Source: Lineus longissimus
Taxonomy: Eukaryota > Nemertea > Pilidiophora > Heteronemertea > Lineidae
Direction: 5' to 3'
Assembly: GCF_910592395.1 (NCBI RefSeq)
Contig: NC_088319.1
Location: 14,262,001 to 14,322,000, forward strand
DNA: 60,000 bases
How positions within the stretch are numbered: the first letter of the stretch is position 1; each line of letters starts with the position of its first letter. Positions 25,901 through 36,429 of the stretch are shown one piece after another. The notes below the pieces were generated by a model that saw only the letters and a program-made list of their open reading frames with translations, was not told the DNA's origin and did no database searches. The translations under genes and the position numbers were made by a program.

Positions 25901-28900
25901 GCGATCATGGCTGCAAATACAACACAGGTTTAGAGTTCTACTGTCAGATTCAAACTTTGACTAAACCGTCCATGGGAATTCCTATGGTGACCCCTCCTTG
26001 ATGCTATTTTTGGACCACCTTGGCTTGTTTCAGAAGATCAGCAGAAAATGCCAACTTCAGATGTATTGACAAGAGGACTTGAGATTCTTTGTAAGGATAA
26101 AGATTAAATATAGTTGTTGTGAGACTAGAGGAATGAACAGTATATAGCCACGATTTCGGTGCATATGGGGCGTTTTGCAAAAATTGGCAACTTTCTTGCA
26201 CCTTTGAAATGACTTGTAGCTTTACTTTATTTCCTATTTAGGTTATTTCTTTCTCGATTATAAAGTTGACTTGATATCTTCCCTTGAGCAAAGCTTTTCA
26301 CAACCTTCACCTTGTTCACCCTGTGATCTTTTGTCATGTCATGTTTGTCGATCTGTTATCCTGAATGTAGTTACAGATTGTCAAAGGAGCCTGAGTTGGG
26401 TACTGGCACTTTGGTGTCAGAATTGATATCTTGAATATCTCTGGTAGCATTGAGCAGCAGGCCAGGAGAGGTTTGTTCAGCATGCTTTGGTGGCCAGAGC
26501 AGCACTGTACTTCTTAATGTCACAACATCCAAAGCTTCCAGAAATATGGATGGGGACATCGTTATCAACAGGTGACGTCTGGTATAACCTCTTGTGGCCA
26601 TGTGGGCAATATAACTACGAATCATTTTCAAATTGACAAGATGTGGGTTGAAGAAGTCTTTGCCAAGGGTCCACTTCTCGACTTCAGCTGTATGCTTTCA
26701 AAATCAACATTTTGATAAATTCTTGCTATTAGATGGGATTTCGACGTGCTGTCAATAAATCCCTTTGCTAGCTTCCTTCTCTTCTGCTGAAGTGAGTTTT
26801 GTAGATGGTCCAGCTTGCTGATTATTTGCTTCTCTCATCTCAAGTGCATACGTAGAGCATGCTTGAAAAATTGGCACATTTTGTTTGAGTTCTTTAAGTT
26901 AAAATTGTCTTGGCCGTAGGGCTTGACATATCAGCAAATTTCTTGTCAAGCCCTGTACTTCGGGTGGATCAATTTGTCATGTAAAATGTCGGAACAGTTA
27001 GTTTGGAATGAAGCACTTGTGAATGATATAATACATGTGTCTGGGATTTCTTTGAATCATACTTGCTCGAAAGAGAAAAAGGTCATTTCAACAGTTGATT
27101 CATGATAATATCTTAATCATCGTTATTAACAAGTCAAAGAGAAAGAAATAACACAGGTGCAGAAAGTTTTTGAAAAGAAACTGTTTACTTTGCATGGTTT
27201 TGGGAAGATTTATAGAGGAAAAAAACTGCTGACTGTTCATTCGTGCTTGCTGCTTTATTGCTCAGAAATGCTTGAAATTTTCCAAAACTCCTTCAAAAGG
27301 ATGATTTTTCATATTTCGTCAGCTCAGCTCTGTAAATAATACTGCTCTGCTAGCTGCTTCAGAACAGACAATTAGGACATTTTTGCCAGACGGAAAATAA
27401 GTCTATGTTACTGCCTCTGGGACCAGTTGGACGATTTTGTGTCAAGATGTTCGCTGGCAAAAATGTACTATTGTAGCCTCTCTGTCGTTCTCTTCCATCC
27501 CCTCATGTAGGCTAGATTTAGAACCCTTCTGTGTTGTGTGTTATTACCCTTGTACCCCTCCTGCATCCCAAGTGCCCACCCCCCAAAAATTATGAAAAAT
27601 GTCCCAAAATTTGAAAAGCACCTGCAGAGTTTTCACCCACGTTCAAGGTCACAGTCTTGTGACCTCAGACACACTGGGAAGATCTGTTGATAGTACTGCA
27701 GTGACTGAATACAACGCTTTCCCTCCAAAGATGGTTTCGGCTCTCAGCGTCATCAGGGAGGCTGAGTTTCGCCGGCATTTGTTAAAAATAAAACATGAAA
27801 CGATTTTGTGATCCTGTTTTGTGTCAGGTCTCTTTAAACAAAGGTCAAATAGAGTGTGATATTTCAACATCATGTACGAATTGTTAAAAAATCTTCTTCT
27901 GTTTTAGGGTACGACGAGCAAACACAGATGAACTTGTCAATCAATATGGACATGGTGACAATCGTGAAGGCCATGGCACAACCAGATTCTGGACTAGAAA
28001 TAAGGGACAGGATGTGGCTAAAAATTACTATACCAAATGCATTTATAGGTGAGTATGAAAGGTCTTTTCGGCCATGTTGCCATAAGACGCTCTGTAAAAC
28101 CGGAACTTTGGACTGTTGACCCCCTGAATTTAGCTGGACGGCATTGAGACCACTGCTACTGTCATACCCTGTAGGCCAGTGAAATGCGTTATGCAGCCAG
28201 ATGTCTGTTGAAGACATTTGTCTAACAAGATTTCTAATGTAACCTGAACAAATTGCCTGCTTCAGCTTGGTGTCCTTTCAAATTCTTTCTTCTTTCCTTA
28301 CAGGTTCTGATTTAGTGGACTGGTTGTTCACCCACGTGGAAGGCTTTGCTGATCGTCGTGATGCTAGGAAATATGCGTGTAATTTATTAAAAGCTGGCTT
28401 TATTCGGCATACGGTCAATAAGATCACATTTTCTGAACAGTGCTACTATGTGTTCGGCGACCTATGCGGAAGTAAGTACCCAGGTGTGTAGATGTTTATT
28501 GTGCTGTAAACCGACGAATTTTCGCGCCTGTGTATTCTTGCGATTCATGAAAATTTCTAAAAAACTTAAAATTTTTACGAGTTTTATTTCGGTGGGCTGC
28601 CAAATGACATCCACTAATTCCAAAGGAAAAAAGATTTGCAATTTGTGTTTTCGGGAATCGTGATTTTTTGCAAATTCACGAAATTTTGACGGTTTACAAT
28701 CTTTTGTTTTCTTTCAATTGGAGAGGGGGCATTGATTTTGTATGTGACCATAATGGTTGTGTACGAAATGAATGGCCCCTGTCTGTAGGCGAGTTAAAGT
28801 GGCTTTGTCTCTTGAGTCATATATTTCCCTTTGGACGAAGAATAATAATTTGGGACGTTACCTAATCTACTGAAGTTGATCAAAACACGCGTATCGAAAT

Positions 28901-31900
28901 GAAAAAACTCAAATTGTTTTATTTGAAAGCCAAGACACTGCCAGTATCATTCATCATCATCATCATCATGTCGCTTCTGCGATCTTGCCGTTACCCCTAC
29001 CCCTAGCCCCTCCTTTCATTTAAGACCACTGTGCTCAAGAACATCAAGCTTGAAATTCGTGCTGATCATCATAAATAAGTGATGTTAGCGTAGGATGTTA
29101 GCGTAGACCTGCTAGCGTAGAATCTTGGCCAAAATCATCACAACTTGAAAAACACTCCTTGAAACAAAATTTTTTAATTCATTGGGCCTGAACTTCAAAC
29201 TAGTGTGTTGTTTAGTCTCTTTGTTAGTCTTGTTACTGAATGATTTTTGTGGTTTCCTTCAATGTGTGGTGATTGTGGTGTCTGGTCACAAGTGAAGTCT
29301 GTCGTTATTCTTCTATGTACATTGGTAGATAATAACCGCTCACTGCACTCAAACCTGATAGTCTTTTGCCTTAGCAACTGCCTTTAGTCTGAATTCTAGT
29401 CCCAACACAATACCAATAACAATGTTCATATTTCAATACTGGGTTGGCCTGTGAATCTGATGAGCTGTGAGGTCAACTGTATCATAAGACTTGAAGCATG
29501 GGGCACTGGCAGAACTGATCACAAGAGCAGTTTCAATTTGACCCATTGACTCAACATGTCCCCATGAAAATTGTTCGCCTTTGAAGTTTTTGAAATTGCA
29601 CCTGATCTTGGTCAACTTGCATGCCTCAGTGTACCTTACCCTAAGAGCTCTCTCTCCCCAATAATCATTTCAGATATGTCCTCGCTAAGTCTCGAAGACG
29701 TAGACTCCGTATCGGAAGCGGACCGAGACACACTTGCACCCCTACCACCGCCCGCTTGGAACAACCAGTACATTAGTAACTATAGTAGCTATGCATCTAT
29801 GCCGTATAATTACACGAATGACACTGTTAGTTATGGGAGCGTGCCGCCGAGAGACGGGAGTGCTGGGAGCGTCCATTCTGGATCAGGTAAGGAGGATCTG
29901 GAAGGATCGTCAACGGAGAAAGCATCCACGTCTGACTCTGAGGGGTTAATGAAAACATCTCGTGACAGGCTATTGTCATGAACCAGAAATGCATGGCAGT
30001 TACTCAGAGACAATTTGGGCATGGGGAAAGGTTGCTTGAAAGACATTTGGGGAAATAATGCAGGGATGGAGTTCCTTCTTGTTGTGGGCAACTTGTTCTA
30101 AGTGAGGTGCAAGAAATTAATAAAGTATTGGCAATGTGGCTTGAGAAAAATGCCTTGTTGACATCAAAGAATGACTCTTTGTTATACTTTAGAGAGTAAA
30201 GATATAAGACTGACCCTTGTAAGACTGAGAAAAGTTCAACAGGTGATGAATACACTATGCTGTGTGTCACTAAGAAATCCACGATTGAAGGAGTTCTTGT
30301 GTACTTGTCAAAATTGAAGTACACCTTGGCCAACTCTATTTAGGACAAGAACACAACAAAAGGAATTCCATTCGCACCTACTTCAAAAACCTGAAGGTGT
30401 TCAGATGGAATTGTCGAGTCCTGTGGCACGTGGTACCCAGGCACTTCTGTACAACACTATATTCTGTACAAATATCTGCAAAGTGTAATAGTGATGTTCC
30501 TTATGTGGACAAGAGTGTCTGGCATGTTTTGTAGACGTTATGTCAACTGTGAATCTAGAATGAATTCCTATTCATATGGATGTGTAGGGGTCTTGGGGTG
30601 GGTCCAATTTTGAAAAAAATGCAGATAGATGTGTGTGGTCTAACATGTCTAACCCTGTCAAAGGCTTTTTCGAGGGGAGGTCAGTTTCTGACATGAAAGG
30701 CTTCATGTGTGATTCCGTCTGCCACTTTAATGTTTACTTGTTGAAAGGAAAACAAAATGTCTTTGAGAAATTTGGATATTTACAGCATGAGATGGGTGTC
30801 TACAGAGCAGACGTGGATGCTTTCTTCCTTGGAAATTCTCTTGAATTGACAGCTTTGATAATATCTGCTTTACTTAATGAAATAATGCATCATAGTGATA
30901 CAAATTGAAGTATGCTGCAAAAGTTCCAATTCCTGTCTGGAGTCACGTCTGCTTTAGCCTGACTTCTGCCACCTATTGAATGACTGAGGTACTGAAAATG
31001 ATCCTGAAAATTTAACCCCAATTGATGTTAGATGGAATGTGTGGGTTTTATGAAAAGTACATTATCATTTTGTGGCTCTATAGATAGTAGGCCATTGTTC
31101 ATCAAGGAGAGAAAAGAAATCTTAATTGTTCATTGATACATGATTTTATGTATGCACTGGTATTAAAAATTGAGATTTTCAGTTTGATTTAATACTTTAT
31201 ACTTGATATCTAGATATATTTATGGTCTTAGTTGAGAGTTAGGTTTTCTTATCATACTCAATTTTAGGTGACGAAATTGTAATATTTTTAGTACATATAC
31301 ATATGACAACTGGGTAACTTATACGGGTAAAATATTATTATGTATGAGTATGTACATTGGATTAAATGCAGGGTAATTTTAGAAAATGTTATACGAGAGT
31401 TTTTAAATTTCTGCTGCTGCTTCCTGTTGAGCTTATAGTTCTAATGTTGTGTCAAAGCAAGAAGACGCCAAAAAGATCGGACTTTGTTTAGTGTTTGTAT
31501 TTGAAAATGAAATGGTTTAAAAAATGAAAGATTCTACTGGGTTGTTGAGCATGGCATACTAGTTGAGGGGTCGGACTCTCAATCAATGTGTCGAGAGTTC
31601 TTATGACCGTTGGTATGGTGCTTTGGTGGAGCACAAGTGAGTGCTGCTGGGTACCTTATTTGGCAGAGACCGACAGTGGCAAAAGTTGTTGTGAACCATT
31701 TTGATGAAGACCCTGGCTGGTCAATGAAACACCACCACTAATAGAGCGCTCCCATCTGGTGTGTAGCTCACTTTAGCAGTATTAAAGCCAAAATAAACTA
31801 TGCCACATATCATAGTGTCTTCTTGGTTTTATTTCGTAGTGCATGTAATTTGTGTTGAGTTGTATGTTAGTGCTTTGTCGAGTGGTTTCAATATTTTCTC

Positions 31901-34900
31901 CTGGCACCTTTAAAATGAGATTTGGCAAAACTAGCGGGTGTCAAAGACCTAATGGCCAAAGAAACCTGTTTCGATTTTTGAGAATCCTACCGTATTATGA
32001 AGCAAACTGCTTGCAACTAAAAAGCGAAGGGATGTGTTGGACATTGAAATGTACTAGCCAAATCATTGATTTTTGGGTGTCAGGTGTCAACTGGGAAAAA
32101 TATTAACACCACTGAAAGATGTAAATAGACAAAGTCACATGCTGTGCGTTGTACCTAAGCTTTTATTATTTCCTTCTACTTTTACTTGCACAATTCTGCT
32201 CCTGTCTTCATATCGCAATCTAACTCGACATAAGCTTTTAGCTGAAGGACGCTTTGACTAAATGCTATCAGCATAATATTTGTTATTGTAGCACCTCATA
32301 TATTTGTGTAGGAAGATATTTTCACTGACATAATATTAGCAATTTTCCTAAAATCAGACAGATGGTAGTTCTCAAGGCCATCATACTAATACTTTTCATG
32401 AAGTCAAAATCATTCTGAAATTGCTCCTGCTGTAAGGAATCTTGGCTACCAATAGATTGTTAAAGCAATCTTCTTTTGAATTTGCTGTCGTTGTGTGCCA
32501 CTATGGTTTGGTACCAATTGATTATTGGCCTCCACTGGCTTTGTCTTTGACCCGATTGGTCTAAACCAAGGAAAGTTCATGTTTGGAAAATTGCTGATAT
32601 TTTGATAGAATTTTGATAACAAACGTATAGCACAAAGCTTTGTTCAATTCTCACTCTCAGGATAGATAGAAGACAAATAAATTGAGATATTCGAAGTATG
32701 AGTCGTGTTTTAATCGTTTGATTTCATTCAGCCCTACAGAAAAGGCACTTGAGAAGACGCCTCTTGATATGCCTAGGGTACGATTTGATATTTAGGCCTG
32801 GTATGATGGGACTTTATTCAAAAATTCAGCTATTGGTTCGGGTCGGTGAAGATCTTACTATAAAGTCACATATCTGAAGGGATCAAGGCTTTCTCTGATT
32901 AGAAATTGCTTGATTTTGGATTTTATTCATCTGGATTTGGTGGAGATCTTTAGTGCTAAGTCACACTTCTTAGGGATCAACTTTTTCTAAAGTCATGAAT
33001 TGCTTGATTTATTATATATTTAATCCGTATTCGGGTAACATTCGTGCTGTCTCTTTGTCTTAGAATGTTGCATGCTTGTTTTTCCTAGTGCCTAGACGGG
33101 AGACTGGTTTCTCGCCTTATGAACGATCTTCAGACCCATTAGTGTTTTATGTTTTGATCGTCTGCTGCATGGTTTTGATGTTGTCTCTTCTTCATTTCCC
33201 AGTGGCAGTTAACACATGCGCTTGCATCGTTAACAACACATATAAACATATACGCCGCCTATGGGAGAACAAGGACAAACAAAAGGCCATTAAAAACAAT
33301 ATGTCTACTGCCACTGGTGGTGCCCCCACTACCCGGGGGTCGGACAACATATCTTTAGCCAGCACGAGTAGTTCTAGAGGTTTGTATTGCTGTTTGTCCT
33401 TAGTTTGTTCAGCTAAAGTTGGCCTTACTGTACATTTTATGTGCACTGACCTAACATATTGACTGCAAACGAGTATACTCGTTTGTGGGTGTTCAGCATG
33501 TAGTACGTTTTACGAGTATACTCGTTTGGTTGCCTGAACGTTGAAATGATCATGCCCAGGCTGGAGTTTTACTGAAGGAATCATGGCTGCTCTGAGCAGA
33601 TGCTGTCAAAAGATGGTCATGTCAACATTTGGAATACCCAACATTTGGTATGATATCAAGAAAAATTTGAGAGACTTGGTTGGAAATGTCATCTGCTCCC
33701 AATGTGTTTTGGGGATGTTTGACCCCTAGGATAAATTTGAGTAGTTTATTTCATAAATTTATCAGAAATGTGTACATTTATGAAGTCAGTGTACAGAATA
33801 AAATGTGCAGCGTAACAGTCCCCTAAAAAAAAATGCTTTGCACCTTCAGTTTACAACCCTAGCACCTTGTAAAATTGTCTATGTGTGTTGTTAAATTCCC
33901 TTTCCTTGTTAGTATTCTTGATCATGTCTAGTTGCTTTGTGTTGCAATTGTTAGGGAAACTCTCCAAGAACTGTAGCAGTGCAGAATTTTAGTAGTGGGC
34001 GGAGAGAAATGAAACAAAGTCTTGATATTTTCAGTGTGAATGAATAGGTAACAAGTGTATGCAAGGATCCTGAGACTAAACTGTGAAGTGTTTTCTCTAT
34101 GACACCCTAATAATCCACTGTCCTAGTTATTTTTCAATTCCTCCACTTTCATAACATGTTTACTGATCGAGTTTGTTTTTATTCAGTGTCCTGACTATGT
34201 TGGCGTTGATAACCTAAAGGGTATCTGTATTCAACATTTTCTGCATCGTCAACTCTTTCCTCTAGTCTGGTTGTGCCTTTCTATGAAACATAGAGGGATT
34301 TTCATAGGAGGGCCCAGGGACACATTTACACCCATTTGGAAGGAAATCGTCACTTTTAACACCTTTGCCTCCCCATTTGATACATGTATGAAGAAAGACG
34401 CTACCCTGAAAGTGGCTTAATATTTCAAAAGATCAGTTTCCACCCCAAAGTGACCAAGCTATCATTACCAAAACAAGGGTTCAACATTTGCAACTATAGG
34501 CAAAAAAGTGTGAGGACTTTTTGCTTCTGGTGACAACGTGAATGTACGATAAAACCTCCTATAGTGGACACCACTGTTAAAGGACACTTTGGCACTTGCA
34601 ATCATTGAGAAGTTCAATGTATATCTTGACAAAAACGATGTTGCTTCTGATTGAGTGTCTCCCATGGTCACTTCGGGGATGGAAAAGTTGAACAGACAAC
34701 TGTTTGAGCCTGAAGTTGTATTGAAGAATACACAGTATTTGTGAAAATTTCATTTTCCACTCCAATCATCCACACTTGAAAAAGGTGCCAGCTTCCTTTC
34801 TGGCTGGAGGACATATATCCTTATCCTTTTGTATGGGATTCTCCTGACCTTGTATACCTAAGTCCAACTGGTGACCAGAGTATTCTTGAGATAGGTGGAA

Positions 34901-35484
34901 TTGGGTATGAATCCCTTTAAAATATAATTACAGTCGATGGTGGTGGTGGTTTGTCCAGGCTTTTGGTTAAGGAATTGAGACCGAATTGGATGTATCAGTT
35001 GTCTAGAGAGGTGCAGACTTTGATACGAGACCGATGTGGCATTTTGACGACAGTTGGTTGCCTGTTGATACAATTTATATTTGCTTTAACTAACTTGTTG
35101 TTGCTAACATTCTTTCTCGCGCATCTGACGTTTTCTTTCCATCTTGTGTCGTTTACAGGAAGTAGCGCCTCGGGCAGCAGTGGGAAAAGGAAAGGAGAAA
35201 AAGACAAAATGGAGAGAAAATCAGCCAGCCCGGGCGGCAGCGGGAGTGACACAGAAACCGCTTCATTGGCCAGTGTGCAGCGGGCGCCGCCTGTGACGAT
35301 AAGCGAAAAACCTTCAGGGCCTATACCAGTTGCCCCGCCGGTGTGCCCCACGGTGCCTGCTCCCCCGACTGCCCCACCGCCCCCTGGCGACCTGGCCAAC
35401 GTACCGGAGGATCTCAGTGGCAGCCGACAGTCCTTTCGAATGGCCATGGGCAACCCTTGTGAGTTCTATGTTGATATCATGTGA
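7824..35484 (+). CDS. dvl: Dishevelled, complete gene, 15 coding exons, 697 residues
   Basis: Dishevelled is the cytoplasmic scaffold that relays Frizzled signals to the beta-catenin and planar-polarity branches of Wnt signalling. Coding exons: 7824-7987, 10192-10261, 17157-17281, 18395-18483, 18813-18869, 20849-20981, 21213-21303, 22238-22307, 22664-22751, 23331-23459, 23659-23888, 27908-28048, 28304-28471, 29674-29886, 35159-35484. All have GT/AG borders, every junction keeps phase, and the sum is 2094 bases. Domain order: DIX (residues ~1-85), acidic/Ser linker, basic run (~226-235), PDZ (~255-345), DEP (~430-515), Ser- and Pro-rich tail, and C-terminal EFYVDIM, close to the vertebrate EFFVDVM. 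Length fits the family (about 620-740). Alternative ends are described separately. Identity is very secure; individual splice borders are by eye. Confidence 0.97.
7988..10191 (+). other. dvl intron 1
   Basis: Intron of 2.2 kb starting GTGAGT and ending TTTCAG. It contains a rearranged MITE-like copy (about 8567-8668) and no other recognisable gene. Confidence 0.85.
8567..8668. mobile_element. Rearranged copy of the MITE-like element
   Basis: Starts like the inverted form of the 41.5 kb element (AGGCCTTTTCCAGACACGCC, then TACCACCTAGGGTC) but then carries AGATCTTCACGGTAAAAGAC in the direct orientation. It appears to be a hybrid or inverted copy. Confidence 0.5.
10192..10261 (+). CDS. dvl: dvl exon 2: end of DIX domain
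   Basis: Completes the split Gly and encodes [20 protein letters not shown] and VSW, the conserved end of DIX. It is followed by GTAAGT, phase 0. Confidence 0.95.
10262..17156 (+). other. dvl intron 2 (6.9 kb)
   Basis: The largest intron of the 5' half. I saw AT-rich unique-looking sequence with scattered short palindromes (TACATGTAC type) and no exon-like segment that would fit between exons 2 and 3, whose junction matches the family directly. Confidence 0.75.
17157..17281 (+). CDS. dvl: dvl exon 3: linker after DIX
   Basis: Encodes [20 protein letters not shown] through [15 protein letters not shown]. The [11 protein letters not shown] block is shared with vertebrate Dvl proteins. Phase 0 entry, phase 2 exit, donor GTAAGT. 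Confidence 0.92.
17282..18394 (+). other. dvl intron 3
   Basis: GTAAGT to TTTTTCAG. No other feature recognised. Confidence 0.8.
18395..18483 (+). CDS. dvl: dvl exon 4: linker with [10 protein letters not shown] block
   Basis: Encodes [15 protein letters not shown] then [15 protein letters not shown], equivalent to the vertebrate HENLEPETETESVVSLRR block. Exits in phase 1 before GTGAGT. Confidence 0.92.
18654..18709. repeat. Two tandem 28-bp units in dvl intron 4
   Basis: TGTGTGAATATGTGAATATG plus TCATYGAG occurs twice head to tail (18654-18681, 18682-18709) with one difference. Confidence 0.7.
18813..18869 (+). CDS. dvl: dvl exon 5: short basic linker exon
   Basis: 57 bases, phase 1 in and out, encoding [19 protein letters not shown]. 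It aligns in position with the Arg- and His-rich segment before the GPSRLERH block of vertebrate Dvl. Being symmetric, it could be skipped without a frameshift. Confidence 0.85.
18870..20848 (+). other. dvl intron 5
   Basis: 2.0 kb, GTAAGA to TTTCAG. No additional gene or obvious mobile element seen. Confidence 0.75.
20849..20981 (+). CDS. dvl: dvl exon 6: acidic/Ser linker
   Basis: Encodes [20 protein letters not shown], then [20 protein letters not shown] and TSSR, matching the [20 protein letters not shown] region of vertebrates. Ser/Thr density suits casein kinase phosphorylation, which is known for the family but not shown by sequence alone. Confidence 0.93.
21213..21303 (+). CDS. dvl: dvl exon 7: basic region before PDZ
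   Basis: Encodes [20 protein letters not shown] then [11 protein letters not shown], including a run of nine Arg/His residues. This is the conserved basic region N-terminal to PDZ. Phase 0 exit at CGG before GTTAGT. Confidence 0.92.
21304..22237 (+). other. dvl intron 7
   Basis: 0.9 kb, GTTAGT to TTTCAG, AT-rich, with no other feature recognised. Confidence 0.8.
22238..22307 (+). CDS. dvl: dvl exon 8: start of PDZ
   Basis: Encodes [20 protein letters not shown] and VNL. The [10 protein letters not shown] run is nearly invariant in Dvl proteins and opens the PDZ fold. Confidence 0.95.
22664..22751 (+). CDS. dvl: dvl exon 9: PDZ ligand-binding loop
   Basis: Encodes [20 protein letters not shown] and [20 protein letters not shown] is the Dvl version of the carboxylate-binding loop, which contacts Frizzled and other ligands. 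Confidence 0.96.
23331..23459 (+). CDS. dvl: dvl exon 10: PDZ core
   Basis: Encodes [20 protein letters not shown] and [20 protein letters not shown] with KPG, the central PDZ strands and helix B. Confidence 0.96.
23659..23888 (+). CDS. dvl: dvl exon 11: end of PDZ and PDZ-DEP linker
   Basis: Encodes [20 protein letters not shown] (last PDZ strand and following conserved block) and then a Ser/Thr-rich linker with [20 protein letters not shown]. Exits in phase 1 before GTGAGT. Confidence 0.94.
23889..27907 (+). other. dvl intron 11 (4.0 kb)
   Basis: No coding exon recognised. At 24692-24758 there are imperfect tandem copies of a ~24-bp ATCATGTCAACATGATATGT-type unit. Confidence 0.7.
27908..28048 (+). 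CDS. dvl: dvl exon 12: start of DEP
   Basis: Encodes [40 protein letters not shown] and TIPNAFIG, the N-terminal half of DEP. It joins exon 11 with a phase-1 codon (A|GG). The acceptor is TTTTAG. Confidence 0.95.
28304..28471 (+). CDS. dvl: dvl exon 13: DEP domain core
   Basis: Encodes [40 protein letters not shown] and [15 protein letters not shown]. The Asp-Leu-Val-Asp-Trp-Leu start and the basic face are typical of the Frizzled- and membrane-binding Dvl DEP. Donor GTAAGT, phase 1. Confidence 0.96.
28472..29673 (+). other. dvl intron 13
   Basis: 1.2 kb intron. It contains a short CATCAT run near 28952-28969 and three GCTAGCGTAG/GTTAGCGTAG-like words near 29082-29122. Confidence 0.75.
29674..29886 (+). 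CDS. dvl: dvl exon 14: post-DEP Ser/Tyr-rich region
   Basis: Encodes [40 protein letters not shown] and onward to [22 protein letters not shown] matches the conserved SDQDTLAPLP of vertebrate Dvl. It ends in phase 1 at a GTAAGG donor, or reads on (see the alternative end at 29887-29981). Confidence 0.93.
29887..29981 (+). CDS. dvl: dvl exon 14 read-through: alternative short C-terminus
   Basis: If the GTAAGG donor at 29887 is not used, the frame stays open for 31 residues ([20 protein letters not shown] and [10 protein letters not shown] are its main parts) to TGA at 29979-29981. The segment is polar and looks coding. A consensus AATAAA lies 138 bases later. The product would be 620 residues, lacking the Pro-rich tail and the EFYVDIM end. 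This is inference from sequence. Confidence 0.45.
29982..33202 (+). other. dvl intron 14, first part / possible short-isoform 3' UTR
   Basis: AT-rich. Further AATAAA words lie near 31787 and 32677. No other gene recognised. Confidence 0.6.
30119..30124 (+). terminator. Candidate polyadenylation signal for a short dvl transcript
   Basis: AATAAA, 138 bases after the read-through stop at 29981, followed by GT-rich sequence. Confidence 0.4.
33203..33379 (+). CDS. Candidate dvl cassette exon (177 bases, frame-preserving)
   Basis: A good pyrimidine tract and TTTCCCAG acceptor precede 33203, and AGAG|GTTTGT follows 33379. GTTTGT is also used as a donor by a Kv-beta exon in this window. Entry and exit are both phase 1, like the flanking exon 14/15 junction, and the frame is open for 59 codons. 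The C-terminal part ([20 protein letters not shown]) is polar and GC-richer than the intron, like Dvl tail sequence. The N-terminal part ([11 protein letters not shown], then a Lys-rich [10 protein letters not shown]) is unfamiliar. An alternative acceptor TTTCCTAG before 33089 gives 291 bases in the same frame. Confidence 0.4.
33466..33525. promoter_or_regulatory. Two palindromes with core ACGAGTATACTCGT
   Basis: A perfect 20-bp palindrome (CAAACGAGTATACTCGTTTG, 33466-33485) is followed 46 bases on by a second copy of its 14-bp core (33512-33525). It looks like a paired dimeric protein-binding site. Function unknown. Confidence 0.4.
33526..35158 (+). other. dvl intron 14, last part
   Basis: AT-rich up to the GTTTACAG acceptor. 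The frame of exon 15 is open back to about 34951 and hydrophobic, which I attribute to the T-rich acceptor tract rather than coding. Confidence 0.65.
35159..35484 (+). CDS. dvl: dvl exon 15: C-terminal tail and stop
   Basis: Encodes [20 protein letters not shown], a Ser/Gly- and Lys-rich start, then a Pro-rich run ([19 protein letters not shown]), then [20 protein letters not shown]. The last block is the conserved Dvl C-terminus, whose end can bind the protein's own PDZ. TGA at 35482-35484. Markedly GC-richer than flanking DNA. Confidence 0.96.
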
Positions 35485-36429
35485 TTTTGTTGTTGTTTTC
35501 TGAAGTATTTCTGTGTCGTCTGCTTGATACTAAGTGTTGTTGACTTGTACATCTTGATGAATTGAGCAAATATTGAGAAAAAGCATGGCTAGAACGTAGC
35601 ATGCATGTGGCTGTATTGTTTCCTTGCTTGAAAATTGTTCACTGCTCACCTGGCCCGACACCGTTTTAAAATTGGTGCTCACATATGTATATTTCTGCTG
35701 CACCATTCAATCTGAGGCATGATTTCGTACCTATGGTGTCATAAATTCTGGATTCAGTTATTTGAAATCGTTTCATGCCATTGTTGTCACCAAAGATATT
35801 AATGTTTGTTCCCTGTACTGACCCAGGTACTGTGAATGGGGATATCTCAAAGTAGTTTAGAATTGAATGGGGAGTTTCTCCAGAATTGTTAAATTTTCGG
35901 ATGGGTATACTATTGGAGGATCAAACTGTTCATTGTAAATTCTCCCACAAGATGTTGTAACCTTTGAACCATGGATGGAGCGGAATCTTCATTATAAACA
36001 GGATTCCTAGTGATGTAAATAATACTAGTGTAAGACATGAAAGATAGGAAATTGTACATGGCAGCTTTGTAGCTCTGTACAATGTACCTACTGGTAGCAT
36101 ATATTCAATGATATGGAATTATACCCTTTTTGTACTGCGGGGAGATTTATTGTTTGGTACATGTAAATTGAAGTAAAAGACTGTTGATAATGCAATATTC
36201 TTCACTTAGTATAAATATTGAGGTTTATTTGGCAGAAACTGTTAAAGTTGTTTAATGGAAGAATCGATTTAGGCTATGGCAAGACAAGTTATGAAATTTA
36301 ATGGATGCAGATTTAGCCTAATGTGTTATTGTCTGTATACCCTTTCACCTCTTTGTTTAGAATTACACCATCTTCCCTCAACTTCCTGTTAGCAGTGTTA
36401 GGTCAGAAATATAAGCCTTAGTGGAGAAA

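Noticed and set aside
34951-35158. In-frame upstream extension of dvl exon 15 with a hydrophobic stretch
   Set aside because: A standard acceptor (GTTTACAG) and the family alignment start the exon at 35159; the hydrophobicity comes from the T-rich splice tract.
34995-35453. 152-codon antisense ORF opposite dvl exon 15
   Set aside because: Mirror of the GC-rich coding exon; Gly/Pro-rich shadow without its own signals.
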